From Roseburia zhanii (GTDB taxonomy: Bacteria > Bacillota > Clostridia > Lachnospirales > Lachnospiraceae): a DNA stretch of 64,000 bases. The stretch is taken from NCBI RefSeq assembly GCF_014287635.1, contig NZ_JACOPH010000006.1:1-64000 (forward strand), in the 5' to 3' direction. The notes beneath the pieces were generated by a model. It searched no databases, was not told the DNA's origin, and saw only the letters and a list, made by a program, of their open reading frames with translations. How positions within the stretch are numbered: position 1 is the first letter of the stretch; the number at the start of each line of letters is the position of its first letter. Below are positions 26,002 to 35,145 of the stretch, in pieces. The translations under genes and the position numbers were made by a program.

Positions 26002-27486
26002 TTATTTGAATGGATTCTCTGTTGGGTACGGAAGAGATGCCGGCTGGTTGTAGTTGATATCTTCAAGTGGTACTCCGATATATTTGAATACTTCATATAA
26101 AGCTTTTCCGAAGTGACCAAATGCAACTGCTCCGTGATGAGGATAATTCTTCTCGATCAATACGTGACGATAGAATCTTCCCATTTCGTTGATAGCGAAA
26201 ATACCGATACCACCGAAGGAACGTGTTGCAACCGGAAGGATCTCACCTTCTGCTAAGTATGCACGAAGTTTGTTGTCTGCTGTAGACTGTAAACGGAAGA
26301 ATGTGATATCTCCAGGAGCGATATCTCCCTCTAATGTTCCGTTTGTTACTTCGATTGGAAGGCTTCTAGCCATGATCTTCTGATATTTCATCTCGAAGCT
26401 TGAAAGTTTCTTAGAGCATGTATTTCCACAATGGAAGCCCATGAATGTATCTGTAAGTGTGTAATCAAATTTGCCTTCGATAGACTCTTTGTACATATCC
26501 TTTGGTACAGAGTTGTTAATGTCTAATAATGTTACAGCATCTTCGCTGACACATGTTCCAACGAACTCACTTAATACACCATAGATATCTACTTCACAGG
26601 ATACAGGGATTCCTCTTCCTGTTAAACGGCTGTTTACATAACATGGAACGAATCCGAACTGTGTCTGGAATGCAGGCCAGCATTTTCCGGCGATAGCAAC
26701 ATATTTGCGGTATCCTCTGTGCTCTTCGATCCAGTCTAATAATGTTAATTCGTACTGTGCTAATTTCTCTAAGATCTCTGGTTTCTTATTACCTGCACCA
26801 AGTTCTGCTTCCATATCTGCAACAACTTCCGGGATTCTTTCATCACCGGCATGTTTGTTGAAGGCTTCGAAAAGGTCAAGTTCTGAATTCTCTTCGATTT
26901 CAACGCCGATGTTGTAAAGCTGTTTGATCGGTGCATTACAAGCTAAGAAGTTTAATGGTCTTGGTCCGAAAGAAATAATCTTTAAGTCAGAAAGACCGAT
27001 GATTGTTCTTGCGATCGGTAAGAAGTCATGGATCATATCTGCAACATCTTCTGCATCTCCTACAGGATATTCAGGAATGTATGCACCTACATTACGAAGT
27101 TTTAAGTTGTAGCTTGCATTTAACATACCGCAGTATGCATCTCCACGTCCATCCATCAGGTTATCCTGGGATTCTTCTGCTGCTGCAACAAACATCTTAG
27201 GTCCATCAAAATGTTTTGCTAATAATGTTTCTGAAATTTCTGGTCCAAAGTTTCCTAAGTATACACAAAGTGCATTACATCCGGCTTTCTTGATATCCTC
27301 AAGAGCCTGTACCATATGTATTTCACTTTCTACGATACAGACTGGACATTCATAAATGTCTGCTGCACCAAATTTGTCAGTATAAGCCTTTACTAATGCT
27401 TTTCTTCTGTCTACGGATAAAGATTCCGGGAAACAGTCACGGCTTACTGCCACGATACCCACTTTTACTTTTGGAATGTTGTTCAT
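26002..27486 (-). CDS. L-fucose/L-arabinose isomerase family protein
   Basis: A 494-residue sugar isomerase-like protein of the FucI/AraA fold: N-terminal Rossmann-like domains (KVGIVAVSRDCFPESL, CNALCVYLGNFGPE) and the C-terminal fucose-isomerase domain (about 340-480) with HCGNTCSKK and NYPHHGAVAFGH, which supply likely metal and substrate ligands. It should interconvert an aldose and a ketose; the partner xylulokinase-type gene 18 nt upstream would phosphorylate the ketose. Which sugar is used is unclear: the sequence is not a canonical FucI or AraA. Expression probably depends on the divergent LacI regulator. Confidence 0.8.
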   Translation of the reverse strand: MNNIPKVKVGIVAVSRDCFPESLSVDRRKALVKAYTDKFGAADIYECPVCIVESEIHMVQALEDIKKAGCNALCVYLGNFGPEISETLLAKHFDGPKMFVAAAEESQDNLMDGRGDAYCGMLNASYNLKLRNVGAYIPEYPVGDAEDVADMIHDFLPIARTIIGLSDLKIISFGPRPLNFLACNAPIKQLYNIGVEIEENSELDLFEAFNKHAGDERIPEVVADMEAELGAGNKKPEILEKLAQYELTLLDWIEEHRGYRKYVAIAGKCWPAFQTQFGFVPCYVNSRLTGRGIPVSCEVDIYGVLSEFVGTCVSEDAVTLLDINNSVPKDMYKESIEGKFDYTLTDTFMGFHCGNTCSKKLSSFEMKYQKIMARSLPIEVTNGTLEGDIAPGDITFFRLQSTADNKLRAYLAEGEILPVATRSFGGIGIFAINEMGRFYRHVLIEKNYPHHGAVAFGHFGKALYEVFKYIGVPLEDINYNQPASLPYPTENPFK

Positions 27487-27504
27487 TTACGTTTCCTCCA
27501 TTTG

Positions 27505-28974
27505 TTATTTTATATCCGGAAAAATCTCTTTCAACGCCGGATAAATTTTCGTGAACTTAGTATAACACTGTTCGTATTTCTCTGTCAATTCTACTGTTGG
27601 CTCAACTGTATCGATAACGTGTACTATTTTAGATGCAGCCTCCTCTACGGATGCATATTCGCCACAGGCAACAGCCGCTAACATGGCTCCACCTAATGAT
27701 GGACCTTCTTCTGTTTCTAAGATGTCTACCGGAATACCGAGCACATTGGCAACGATTGTTCTCCAGAGAGGGCTTTTTGCACCTCCGCCGCAGATCTTCG
27801 TCCGCTCTAGCGGAATCCCTAATGCTTTTGCGATCTCAAATGAATCTCTCAATGCAAATGCCACGCCTTCTAAAACTGCCTGTGTCATATCTGCCCTTGT
27901 CGTATCCATAGTCATACCGATAAAGGCTGCTCTAGCATCAGGATTATTATAAGGGGAACGCTCACCCATCAGATATGGCAGATAAAAAACATGGTTCTCA
28001 CCTAATTTTGTGATCTGTTCCTGCTCTTTGGCATAATCTTTTGATCCGATGATTTCATCCATCCACCACTTATTACAGGATGCTGCACTTAACATACAGC
28101 CCATCAGGTGATATTTTCCATTAGCACCGCAGAAAGCGTGCAAGGCGTTGTTATCATCTACCCGGAATTTATCGGAAGAAATAAAGATCGTTCCGCTGGT
28201 GCCTAAAGAAATATTGCATTTTCCTTCTCCGACAGTTCCAGTCGCAACGGCTGCCGCTGCATTATCTCCGGCTCCTGCTGCCACTTTCACCTGTGTGGAC
28301 ACACCAAGCTCTGCTGCCACATCTGCTTTTAATGTACCGATCGCTTCATAACTTTCAAAAAGTTCCGGCAGCTGTTCTATCGAAATATGGCAGATATCGC
28401 ACATTTCCTGTGACCATTTCCTGTTTTTCACATCTAAAAGCAGCATACCGGATGCGTCGGATACATCGGTAGCATGAACTCCGGTCAGCCTGTATGCCAG
28501 ATAATCCTTTGGCAGCATGATCTTATCTATTTTTGCAAAATTGTCCGGTTCATGTTTGGAAAGCCATAATAACTTTGGTGCTGTAAATCCGGCAAATGCA
28601 ATATTTGCAGTATACTCTGAAAGTTTGTCTGTTCCGATCGTATGATTTAGATAATCACATTCTTCAGTCGTTCTTCCATCATTCCAAAGGATTGCAGGCC
28701 GGATCACATTGTCTTCTTTATCTAAGATCACAAGTCCATGCATCTGTCCGCCAAAACTGATGCCTGCCACCTGACTCTTATCTGCTTCCTGCAATAACTC
28801 TTTTAAGCCATCCATTGTCTGGGTGTACCAGTCGGACGGATTCTGTTCCGACCAGCCCGGCTTTGGAAAAGACAGCGGATATTCTCTTGATACGATCTTT
28901 TTGACTGTTCCATCACCTTCCATCAACAGAATCTTTACAGAAGAAGTTCCTAAATCAATACCGATGTATAACAT
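27505..28974 (-). CDS. xylB: xylulokinase (FGGY family)
   Basis: A 489-residue FGGY carbohydrate kinase that phosphorylates a ketopentose, typically D-xylulose, with ATP. The N-terminal DLGTSSVK phosphate loop, GISFGGQMHGLV (xylulokinase-type MHG), LWNDGRT with the catalytic Asp, and the C-terminal GGGAKSPLWR nucleotide signature are all present. It is promoter-proximal in a two-gene operon with the isomerase. The promoter and a palindromic operator lie at 29056-29107. The isomerase companion is not XylA, so the natural substrate may be another ketose such as L-ribulose or L-fuculose. Confidence 0.9.
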   Translation of the reverse strand: MLYIGIDLGTSSVKILLMEGDGTVKKIVSREYPLSFPKPGWSEQNPSDWYTQTMDGLKELLQEADKSQVAGISFGGQMHGLVILDKEDNVIRPAILWNDGRTTEECDYLNHTIGTDKLSEYTANIAFAGFTAPKLLWLSKHEPDNFAKIDKIMLPKDYLAYRLTGVHATDVSDASGMLLLDVKNRKWSQEMCDICHISIEQLPELFESYEAIGTLKADVAAELGVSTQVKVAAGAGDNAAAAVATGTVGEGKCNISLGTSGTIFISSDKFRVDDNNALHAFCGANGKYHLMGCMLSAASCNKWWMDEIIGSKDYAKEQEQITKLGENHVFYLPYLMGERSPYNNPDARAAFIGMTMDTTRADMTQAVLEGVAFALRDSFEIAKALGIPLERTKICGGGAKSPLWRTIVANVLGIPVDILETEEGPSLGGAMLAAVACGEYASVEEAASKIVHVIDTVEPTVELTEKYEQCYTKFTKIYPALKEIFPDIK

Positions 28975-29055
28975 ATTGTCCTCCTTTTTTCGTTCATATG
29001 AATCTGTATGCCTGCAACGGTTGTTACTTGTTCCATTTGCTGTGTATATCTATTG

Positions 29056-29107
29056 CGTGCACGAGCACGTTTTCCTTTTATTATAACTTGAATCCTATTA
29101 GAATCAA
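29056..29107 (-). promoter_or_regulatory. xylB promoter and LacI-type operator
   Basis: TTGATT (29107-29102), 16-nt spacer, TATAAT (29085-29080) on the minus strand. CGTGC-TCGT-GCACG (29069-29056) lies just downstream of the -10; its central CG and symmetric half-sites fit the divergent LacI-family regulator. Confidence 0.65.
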
Positions 29108-29171
29108 TATACGATTTTCACATATTTGGTGACCGATTTTTGTACACTATTGCCTATGTCTGATGGGGAAA

Positions 29172-29200
29172 TTGACTTTTAAATATGCCGCCTCTATAAT
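29172..29200 (+). promoter_or_regulatory. promoter of the LacI-family regulator
   Basis: TTGACT (29172-29177), 17-nt spacer, TATAAT (29195-29200). The start site would fall at about 29207, giving a leader of about 205 nt that includes the element at 29207-29380. Confidence 0.75.
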
Positions 29201-29206
29201 GATATG

Positions 29207-29380
29207 ATGATACTAGGGTCAAAAGGTCGGAAAGACGATGCAAGCTTGCTTGCAAGAGGATTTTTGACCTTTTGACCCGCCCACACATGAGAAAGTAGTG
29301 ATTTCCCTTGGAAATCAACGGATTTTGAATGTGTGTAGAATTGTGGAAGTTGCACAGCAACGGAGCAATCCGTGTATCAT
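29207..29380 (+). repeat. leader element with copy A of the tandem-hairpin motif
   Basis: Bounded by ATGATAC (29207-29213) and GTATCAT (29374-29380). Inside are GGGTCAAAAGGTC/GACCTTTTGACCC (29216-29228 and 29265-29277) flanking GCAAGC/GCTTGC, then at 29348-29380 the conserved motif GTTGC-ACA-GCAAC and ACGGA-GCAA-TCCGT. It occupies nearly the whole 5' leader of the regulator gene and ends 32 nt before its ATG. Confidence 0.6.
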
Positions 29381-29412
29381 AACATTAACTAATCAGAAAC
29401 GGAGTATATCAC

Positions 29413-30432
29413 ATGGCAACCATCAAAGAAATCGCTGAACTTGCGGGTGTATCAAGGGGAACTGTAGACCGGGTATTAAATAACCGCGGTGCTGTCAATG
29501 CTGACACAAGGGAAAAGATCCTTGAAATTGCAAAACTGTTAGATTACCAGCCAAACAAAGCGGGTGTTGCTCTTGCGGCACAGAAAAAGCACTTTAAGAT
29601 CGGTGTTCTGCTGTTTAGCAAAGAAAACCCATTTTTTGACGATATATTTGAAGGTTTATATGAGAAATTAGAGGAATTATCTGTCTATGGATGCAGTATC
29701 ACAAAACGCCAGATCCCATTTGACCTTAATATGCAGCTTACTGCGATCGATGATTTTTTACAGGAAGGGATCCATGGACTGATCCTTTCTCCTTATGATG
29801 ATATATCTGTTGCAGAAAAAATCAATGCTCTTTCTGACATGGGGATTCCCTGTATTACAGTCAATACAGATCTGCCGGATTCCGCAAGGATCGCCTATGT
29901 AGGCAGTGATTACAAAAAATGCGGACAGACTGCTGCCGGACTTCTGCGTCTTTTGACAAATGGAACTGCAAAAGTTGGTATCGTTACCGGTTCTGATCAT
30001 ATTTTATGCCACAAAGAACGTGTTTCTTCTTTTATAGAATATATCCATGTCCATGCCCCGCAGATTGAGATTGCAGATATCAAAGAAAACCATGATGATG
30101 ATAAGAAAAGCTATGAAGCAGTATCTCTGTTATTACAACAGCACCCGGATATCAATGCCTTTTATTTTACGGCTGCCGGTGTCTGTGGCGGCTGTCGTGC
30201 GATCATCGATGCAGACCTGCCACATCTGCCAAAGGTCATTACGTTTGATGATGTCCCGAAAACAAAAGAACTGCTGAGAAATGGTATCATTTCTGCTACC
30301 ATCTGCCAGCAGCCCAAACGGCAGGGTTCACTTTCCCTTGCTTTATTAGTAGAATATCTCCTCACTAAAGAACTTCCGAAAACACAATTACATTATACAG
30401 ATCTTCCGATCAAGATACGGGAAAACTTATAA
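29413..30432 (+). CDS. LacI-family transcriptional regulator
   Basis: A 339-residue DNA-binding regulator: helix-turn-helix IKEIAELAGVSRGTVDRVLNNRG at 4-26 and hinge helix, then a periplasmic-binding-protein-like sugar sensor domain (about 60-335). It is divergent from xylB and the isomerase, so control of that operon by a sugar or sugar phosphate is the natural inference. A CGTGC-N4-GCACG palindrome lies at the operon promoter. Leader region contains a structured repeat element. Ends 3 nt before the convergent kinase gene. Confidence 0.9.
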   Translation: MATIKEIAELAGVSRGTVDRVLNNRGAVNADTREKILEIAKLLDYQPNKAGVALAAQKKHFKIGVLLFSKENPFFDDIFEGLYEKLEELSVYGCSITKRQIPFDLNMQLTAIDDFLQEGIHGLILSPYDDISVAEKINALSDMGIPCITVNTDLPDSARIAYVGSDYKKCGQTAAGLLRLLTNGTAKVGIVTGSDHILCHKERVSSFIEYIHVHAPQIEIADIKENHDDDKKSYEAVSLLLQQHPDINAFYFTAAGVCGGCRAIIDADLPHLPKVITFDDVPKTKELLRNGIISATICQQPKRQGSLSLALLVEYLLTKELPKTQLHYTDLPIKIRENL

Positions 30433-30435
30433 GCA

Positions 30436-31521
30436 TTATTTTTCCCATCTGCGGCAGATCTCACACATTCTATCCCACTTTTTTTCCATATCCAAAACAA
30501 GTGCAAACTGCGTTCTGCTGCGGTCAAGATTGTGTGTATCTCTTGCAGTCTTAAAATAAATATCTCCCTGCAGATAATCTGCTAAAAATCTCATTCCACA
30601 TTCTAGTGTCATCATTTTCGCTCCCATCGGAAGCATTTCGATCTCTGTTTTTGTCAGTCTGCCATCGCAGCCTTTTAAAAATCCCTTTACATAGACTTCA
30701 AACAATTCCAACGAAAGTGACACCTTAGAAAGATCTGTTTCATCTTCTGCTGCGGTATTTGCCCCAAAGCGGATCGCATCACCAAAATCATGCATTGATA
30801 GCCCCGGCATCACCGTATCAAGATCTATCACACAGACTGCCTCATGTGTCATATCATCAAACATAATATTGTTCAGTTTTGTATCATTATGCGTGACACG
30901 AAGCGGCAGTTCTCCTCTCTTCTGCATATCGGATAACAGCGGCATTTCCTCTTTTCTTGCCCGCACAAAAGCGATCTCCTCTGCAACAGATGATGCCCGA
31001 TGGCAGACATCTTCTGCAACCGCTTTTTCAAAATCTTCATAACGCTTTTTCGTATTATGGAAGTCCGGGATTGTTTCATGTAATTTTTCTGCCGGATAAT
31101 CGGCTAACATGGACTGGAACCTGCCAAAAGCAAGACCTGTCTGGTAAAAATCTTCTGCACTTTTAACTGCATCAAATGCAGATGCACCTTCAATAAACGG
31201 ATAGACTCTCCATTTATTGTGATCAGGATCTGTAAAATAAAGTTTTCCATCTTTTGTAGGGATCACTGTCAATGTTTCCCTGTCGGGATCTCCACCCTGA
31301 CGGATGATCTCCTTCTTTAAAAAGCCTGTCACACCTGCAATATTTTCCATCAGGGCATCGGTATCACGAAAGATCGTACTGTTGATCCCCTGCAAAATAT
31401 ATTTTTTCTGCTCTTTTGTTTTTGCTAAAAATGTGTGGTTGATATGTCCGCTGCCATATGCTTCTACTGACGTAAATTCTCCCTCAATACGAAAGTGCCC
31501 TAAAATATCTTTCTTCTCCAT
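30436..31521 (-). CDS. phosphotransferase, N-acetylhexosamine 1-kinase-like (APH fold)
   Basis: A 361-residue aminoglycoside-phosphotransferase-fold kinase. It has YGSGHINHTF (nucleotide loop), the catalytic HNDTKLNNIMFD and the metal-binding VIDLDTVMPG. NahK-type kinases share this fold and phosphorylate GlcNAc/GalNAc at C1. The gene directly precedes (transcription order: follows) a sugar-1-phosphate nucleotidyltransferase, separated by 76 nt, as in the lacto-N-biose/galacto-N-biose pathway. Start set at 31521, preceded by GGGAGG; the longer ORF includes that site. Homoserine or choline kinase activity is less likely. Confidence 0.78.
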   Translation of the reverse strand: MEKKDILGHFRIEGEFTSVEAYGSGHINHTFLAKTKEQKKYILQGINSTIFRDTDALMENIAGVTGFLKKEIIRQGGDPDRETLTVIPTKDGKLYFTDPDHNKWRVYPFIEGASAFDAVKSAEDFYQTGLAFGRFQSMLADYPAEKLHETIPDFHNTKKRYEDFEKAVAEDVCHRASSVAEEIAFVRARKEEMPLLSDMQKRGELPLRVTHNDTKLNNIMFDDMTHEAVCVIDLDTVMPGLSMHDFGDAIRFGANTAAEDETDLSKVSLSLELFEVYVKGFLKGCDGRLTKTEIEMLPMGAKMMTLECGMRFLADYLQGDIYFKTARDTHNLDRSRTQFALVLDMEKKWDRMCEICRRWEK

Positions 31522-31597
31522 TGCATATCCTCCCAATATTCGTAATGTACTTTTCGCATCTTTGAAACCGATCATCCTAAGACTGTTCCTGATCTTC

Positions 31598-32518
31598 TCA
31601 TTCCCACAGTTTATCAGGATATACGTTTTTTGCTTTCAAGTCAGCGATTGCCTGCATAACTGTTTCTTTATCTTCTTTGTAAGTCACTCCATACCAGCGG
31701 TCTTCGGATTTTAATACAGATACTTCGGCTTTTTGTTCTTCCATCAGTTCCTGTACGACAAATGGTAAAAAGAACTCACATTTTAATGGATTCTTTTCTA
31801 AATTTTCCTCTAAAAATACCGGAAAACGTTTCTCTAATTCTCCCATGAGATTTTCTTCAAATCCCCACATATTCATAGATACGGTACTTCCTGCCGGAAT
31901 GGTCACCCATGTTGTGCCATCATCTTCTGTATAGGCAGTTTCTCCATTTCGTTTTTCGATCCTGGTACGCTCGTGTATATCAACTAAATGTCCCTCTCCG
32001 TCGATCTTGCAGACACCTCTTGCTACATAACCATTGTCTGTCAATGTATTTTCGATGATATATCCTACCATCACATACTGATATTTGTCTTCTGTCTTTG
32101 GCTTGCTTAACTGATCATAGATCATCTGAAATGCGTGTCTGCCATAAAAATCATCTGCATTGATAACTGCAAATGGACCATGGATCAGATCTTTACAGCT
32201 TAATACGGCATGACCTGTACCAAAGGGTTTTACCCTGCCTTCCGGAACCGTAAATCCTTCCGGAATTGCAGTTAATTCCTGAAATGCATATTCTACCTGC
32301 ATCTTTTGTGCGATGCGGTTTCCGACACATTCTTTAAAAACGGCTTCGTTTTCTTTCTTTATGATAAATATTACTTTCTCAAATCCTGCAAGCATTGCAT
32401 CGTATACTGAAAAATCAAGGATCGCATGACCTTCCTTATCCATTGGGTCCATCTGTTTTAATCCGCCGTAACGGCTTCCCATCCCTGCTGCCATAACAAC
32501 TAAAACCGGTTTTTCCAT
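31598..32518 (-). CDS. sugar-1-phosphate nucleotidyltransferase
   Basis: About 306 residues of a GT-A-like nucleotidyltransferase. The signature AAGMGSRYGGLKQ near the N-terminus is the nucleotide-binding loop, FAVINADDFYG contains the Mg-binding Asp pair, and SMNMWGF and KWYG-type segments follow. With the kinase next to it, a salvage route from a free hexosamine to an activated sugar nucleotide is likely. Two in-frame starts exist (32530 and 32518); the AAGAAGGG ribosome site abuts the first, so I favour the second. No GLNB phosphorylase or galE lies nearby. Confidence 0.8.
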   Translation of the reverse strand: MEKPVLVVMAAGMGSRYGGLKQMDPMDKEGHAILDFSVYDAMLAGFEKVIFIIKKENEAVFKECVGNRIAQKMQVEYAFQELTAIPEGFTVPEGRVKPFGTGHAVLSCKDLIHGPFAVINADDFYGRHAFQMIYDQLSKPKTEDKYQYVMVGYIIENTLTDNGYVARGVCKIDGEGHLVDIHERTRIEKRNGETAYTEDDGTTWVTIPAGSTVSMNMWGFEENLMGELEKRFPVFLEENLEKNPLKCEFFLPFVVQELMEEQKAEVSVLKSEDRWYGVTYKEDKETVMQAIADLKAKNVYPDKLWE

Positions 32519-32580
32519 ATCCTTATCCATCCCTTCTTAAATAAACTATCCTGTAATAATTTCATATCTCTATAATCAAA

Positions 32581-32631
32581 TAATAGGCTGCAATTCATAA
32601 GATATTCATGAACTGTAACCTATTATAACAG
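32581..32631 (-). terminator. probable terminator after ribH
   Basis: TAATAGG...CCTATTA arms form an imperfect stem of about 18 pairs with GU pairs and mismatches, 50-100 nt past the ribH stop. The U tract is short. Confidence 0.5.
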
Positions 32632-32682
32632 ATTTTTATTCTTGTATCAGTATCTTTTTTGCTCTGGATTTGCAGATTATTG

Positions 32683-33150
32683 CTACGCCCGTATCTTACG
32701 CAAAAGATTGATCATCTCGATCGCACCTGTTGCACACTCAAATCCTTTATTACCGGCTTTGCTTCCGGCACGCTCGATCGCCTGCTCGATATTATCGGTT
32801 GTTAAAACTCCAAACATAACCGGAATCTCTGACTGTAAGGATACCTGTGCGATCCCTTTTGAAACTTCATTGCATACATAATCATAGTGGGAAGTTGCTC
32901 CTCTTATGACTGCTCCAAGGCAGATGACTGCATCATATTTTTTACTCTTTACCATTGCCTGTGCAATGAGTGGTATTTCAAATGCTCCCGGCACCCATGC
33001 AACGTCGATCTGATCCTCTTTTACGTCATGCCGTTTTAATCCATCGATTGCGCCGCCTAATAATTTTGATGTGATAAATTCATTAAACCTTGCTGTTACA
33101 ATTCCGATCTTTACGTCCTTTGCTACTACGTTTCCTTCAAATGTGTTCAT
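32683..33150 (-). CDS. ribH: 6,7-dimethyl-8-ribityllumazine synthase
   Basis: A 155-residue lumazine synthase that condenses 5-amino-6-ribitylamino-uracil with dihydroxybutanone phosphate; it forms a capsid-like 60-mer in many bacteria. Visible motifs: [34 protein letters not shown] (catalytic His) and FGVLTTDN. Last gene of the rib operon. A tandem-hairpin element lies in the 96-nt gap before it, the only sizeable gap in the operon. Confidence 0.97.
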   Translation of the reverse strand: MNTFEGNVVAKDVKIGIVTARFNEFITSKLLGGAIDGLKRHDVKEDQIDVAWVPGAFEIPLIAQAMVKSKKYDAVICLGAVIRGATSHYDYVCNEVSKGIAQVSLQSEIPVMFGVLTTDNIEQAIERAGSKAGNKGFECATGAIEMINLLRKIRA

Positions 33151-33181
33151 TTTTATTCCTCCTGTTATGATATATAATGGT

Positions 33182-33216
33182 GTATACGGATTGCTCCTTT
33201 GCTGTGCAATCTATAC
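33182..33216 (-). repeat. tandem-hairpin leader element, copy C, inside the rib operon
   Basis: Sense to ribH and ending about 27-30 nt before its ATG: ATTGC-ACA-GCAAA, then AAGGA-GCAA-TCCGT and ATACACCAT. It is also an inverted repeat in the outer frame (GTATAGATTGC/GCAATCCGTATAC). Confidence 0.6.
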
Positions 33217-33246
33217 TTTTGACACTGATGTCATATACTGTTTTTA

Positions 33247-34449
33247 TCATTCAAATTGCAGCATATGTCCCATTTTCTTCTGCTTCGTTTTCATGTAATA
33301 GGTATCAAACGGTGTTAATTCCATCTGTATCGGCACACGTTTTTCGATGCTTAGACCAAATTCTGTCAGTCCTTCGATCTTCTGTGGGTTATTGGTCAAA
33401 AGTCTAAGGCTCTTTGCTCCTAACTCCCGTAAGATCTGTGCTCCGATATAATATTCACGCAGATCTTCTGCAAATCCGAGTGCAAGATTTGCTTCTACCG
33501 TATCCATTCCCTGATCCTGCAGTTCATAGGCTCTTAACTTATTGATCAGTCCGATGCCTCTGCCTTCCTGTCTAAGATACAGTAAAATTCCCCGTCCTTC
33601 TGCTTCGATCTGCTTCATTGCAGATGCAAGCTGTTCTCCGCAGTCACATTTCATGGAACCAAATGCATCTCCTGTCAGGCACTCAGAATGTACCCGGCAT
33701 AAAATACTCTCTCCATCCCCGATATCACCTTTTACAAGTGCTACATGATGCTCCCCATTTAATTTATTGACAAATCCATGTGCGGTAAACTGTCCATATT
33801 TCGTCGGCAGTTTTGTAACTGCTACTTCTTCTACTAATTTATCATGTACTTTCCGGTATTCTTTTAACGCCTGGATCGTGATCATTTTGATCTGGAATTT
33901 TTCTGCTAATTCAAGCAGCTCTGCTGTCCGCATCATCGTTCCATCTTCCCGCATGATCTCACAGCATAAGCCACATTCTTTTAATCCTGCAAGACGCATC
34001 AGATCGACCGTTGCCTCTGTATGTCCTTCCCGTTCTAAGACACCATTCTTTTTTGCCAATAGCGGAAACATATGTCCCGGTCTGCGGAAATCTTCCGGCC
34101 GTGCTGTTTCTGATACACATTTTCTAGCAGTAAATGCACGCTCTTTCGCAGAGATCCCTGTCGTTGTTTCTACTGCATCGATCGATACGGTAAAGGCTGT
34201 TTCATGGTTATCGGTATTGTGACTGACCATCTGTGGCAGCATCAGTTTTTCTACAAGAGCCTGCCCCATCGGCATACAGATCAGTCCTTTTCCATGTACT
34301 GCCATAAAATTTACGTTTTCTGTCGTCGCAAACTCTGCCGCACAGATAAAATCGCCTTCATTTTCCCGCTGTTCATCGTCTGTCACCATGACGATCCTGC
34401 CTGCTTTGATATCAGCGACTGCTTCTTCCACTGTACTAAATGTATACAT
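33247..34449 (-). CDS. ribBA: bifunctional DHBP synthase / GTP cyclohydrolase II
   Basis: A 400-residue fusion. The N-terminal RibB part (1-200) makes 3,4-dihydroxy-2-butanone 4-phosphate and shows [11 protein letters not shown] and the HTEATVDL segment. The C-terminal RibA part (about 205-400) opens GTP and has the zinc ligands in [18 protein letters not shown] and the RQEGRGIGL active-site motif. Third gene of ribD-ribE-ribBA-ribH, 36 nt after ribE. Confidence 0.97.
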   Translation of the reverse strand: MYTFSTVEEAVADIKAGRIVMVTDDEQRENEGDFICAAEFATTENVNFMAVHGKGLICMPMGQALVEKLMLPQMVSHNTDNHETAFTVSIDAVETTTGISAKERAFTARKCVSETARPEDFRRPGHMFPLLAKKNGVLEREGHTEATVDLMRLAGLKECGLCCEIMREDGTMMRTAELLELAEKFQIKMITIQALKEYRKVHDKLVEEVAVTKLPTKYGQFTAHGFVNKLNGEHHVALVKGDIGDGESILCRVHSECLTGDAFGSMKCDCGEQLASAMKQIEAEGRGILLYLRQEGRGIGLINKLRAYELQDQGMDTVEANLALGFAEDLREYYIGAQILRELGAKSLRLLTNNPQKIEGLTEFGLSIEKRVPIQMELTPFDTYYMKTKQKKMGHMLQFE

Positions 34450-34485
34450 CTTTTTTCCTCCTTAATGTGTACTCTTAGGATCTTC

Positions 34486-35145
34486 TTAAAACCCTGCCCG
34501 CATCAAAAAATCCATTGTGATCGTCGATTCTTTTTGATCCTGTTTTTCTGCTTCTGCCGGAAATGACAACAGGCGTTTGACATATTTTCCAATGATATCT
34601 GTTTCTAAATTGACAACCGCACCTTCTCTTTTATCTGCTAAAATCGTTTCCTGTAATGTATGGGGAATGACAGAGATTTCAAACTCTTTATCATTTACCG
34701 ATGCAACTGTCAGGCTGATCCCATCGATTGCGATCGAACCTTTTTCTACGATTCCCTGCAAGATGTTTTCTGATGCTGATATCTGATAACGGATAGCATT
34801 TCCGTCTTTTTCTATATGCTTTATTGTCCCTGTCCCATCTATATGACCGGAAACCATGTGCCCGCCAAATCGTCCGTCTGCTGCCATTGCCCGTTCTAAA
34901 TTCACACGACTGCCGCTTTTTAATGCTCCCAGTGAACTGCGATGCACTGTTTCAGGCATCACATCTGCCACAAAACGATCGGATTTTAATTGTGTAACGG
35001 TCAGGCAGACACCATTGACTGCGATACTGTCACCAACCTTTGTTCCTTCTAACACTTTTTTTGCCTGAATATGCAGTTTTCCATAGTCTGTACTAAAATC
35101 CATGAAAAGAACGGTTCCTGTTTCTTCTACGATTCCTGTAAACAC
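34486..35145 (-). CDS. ribE: riboflavin synthase alpha chain
   Basis: A 219-residue riboflavin synthase built of two lumazine-binding repeats (each with the VNGVCLTV or IDGISLTV motif) that disproportionates two lumazines to riboflavin. The family starts MFTGIVEE; here the matching codon is GTG at 35145, with GGGAGGTGG 6 nt before it, so I prefer GTG over the upstream ATG at 35160. With this start it overlaps the end of ribD by 19 nt, implying translational coupling. C-terminal tail of about 20 residues is longer than usual. Confidence 0.95.
   Translation of the reverse strand: MFTGIVEETGTVLFMDFSTDYGKLHIQAKKVLEGTKVGDSIAVNGVCLTVTQLKSDRFVADVMPETVHRSSLGALKSGSRVNLERAMAADGRFGGHMVSGHIDGTGTIKHIEKDGNAIRYQISASENILQGIVEKGSIAIDGISLTVASVNDKEFEISVIPHTLQETILADKREGAVVNLETDIIGKYVKRLLSFPAEAEKQDQKESTITMDFLMRAGF

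Noticed and set aside
28990..29045. A fifth, degenerate copy of the tandem-hairpin element before xylB
   Set aside because: Only CACAGCAA and a few scattered bases match, and neither hairpin can form.
29200..29380. Treating the LacI leader repeat as a classical MITE
   Set aside because: No flanking target duplication was found and the only internal match to other copies is the 33-nt hairpin motif; kept as a repeat/leader element instead.
34204..34566. Plus-strand ORF spanning the ribBA/ribE gap
   Set aside because: Low-complexity Cys/His/Phe composition typical of an antisense shadow of rib genes.
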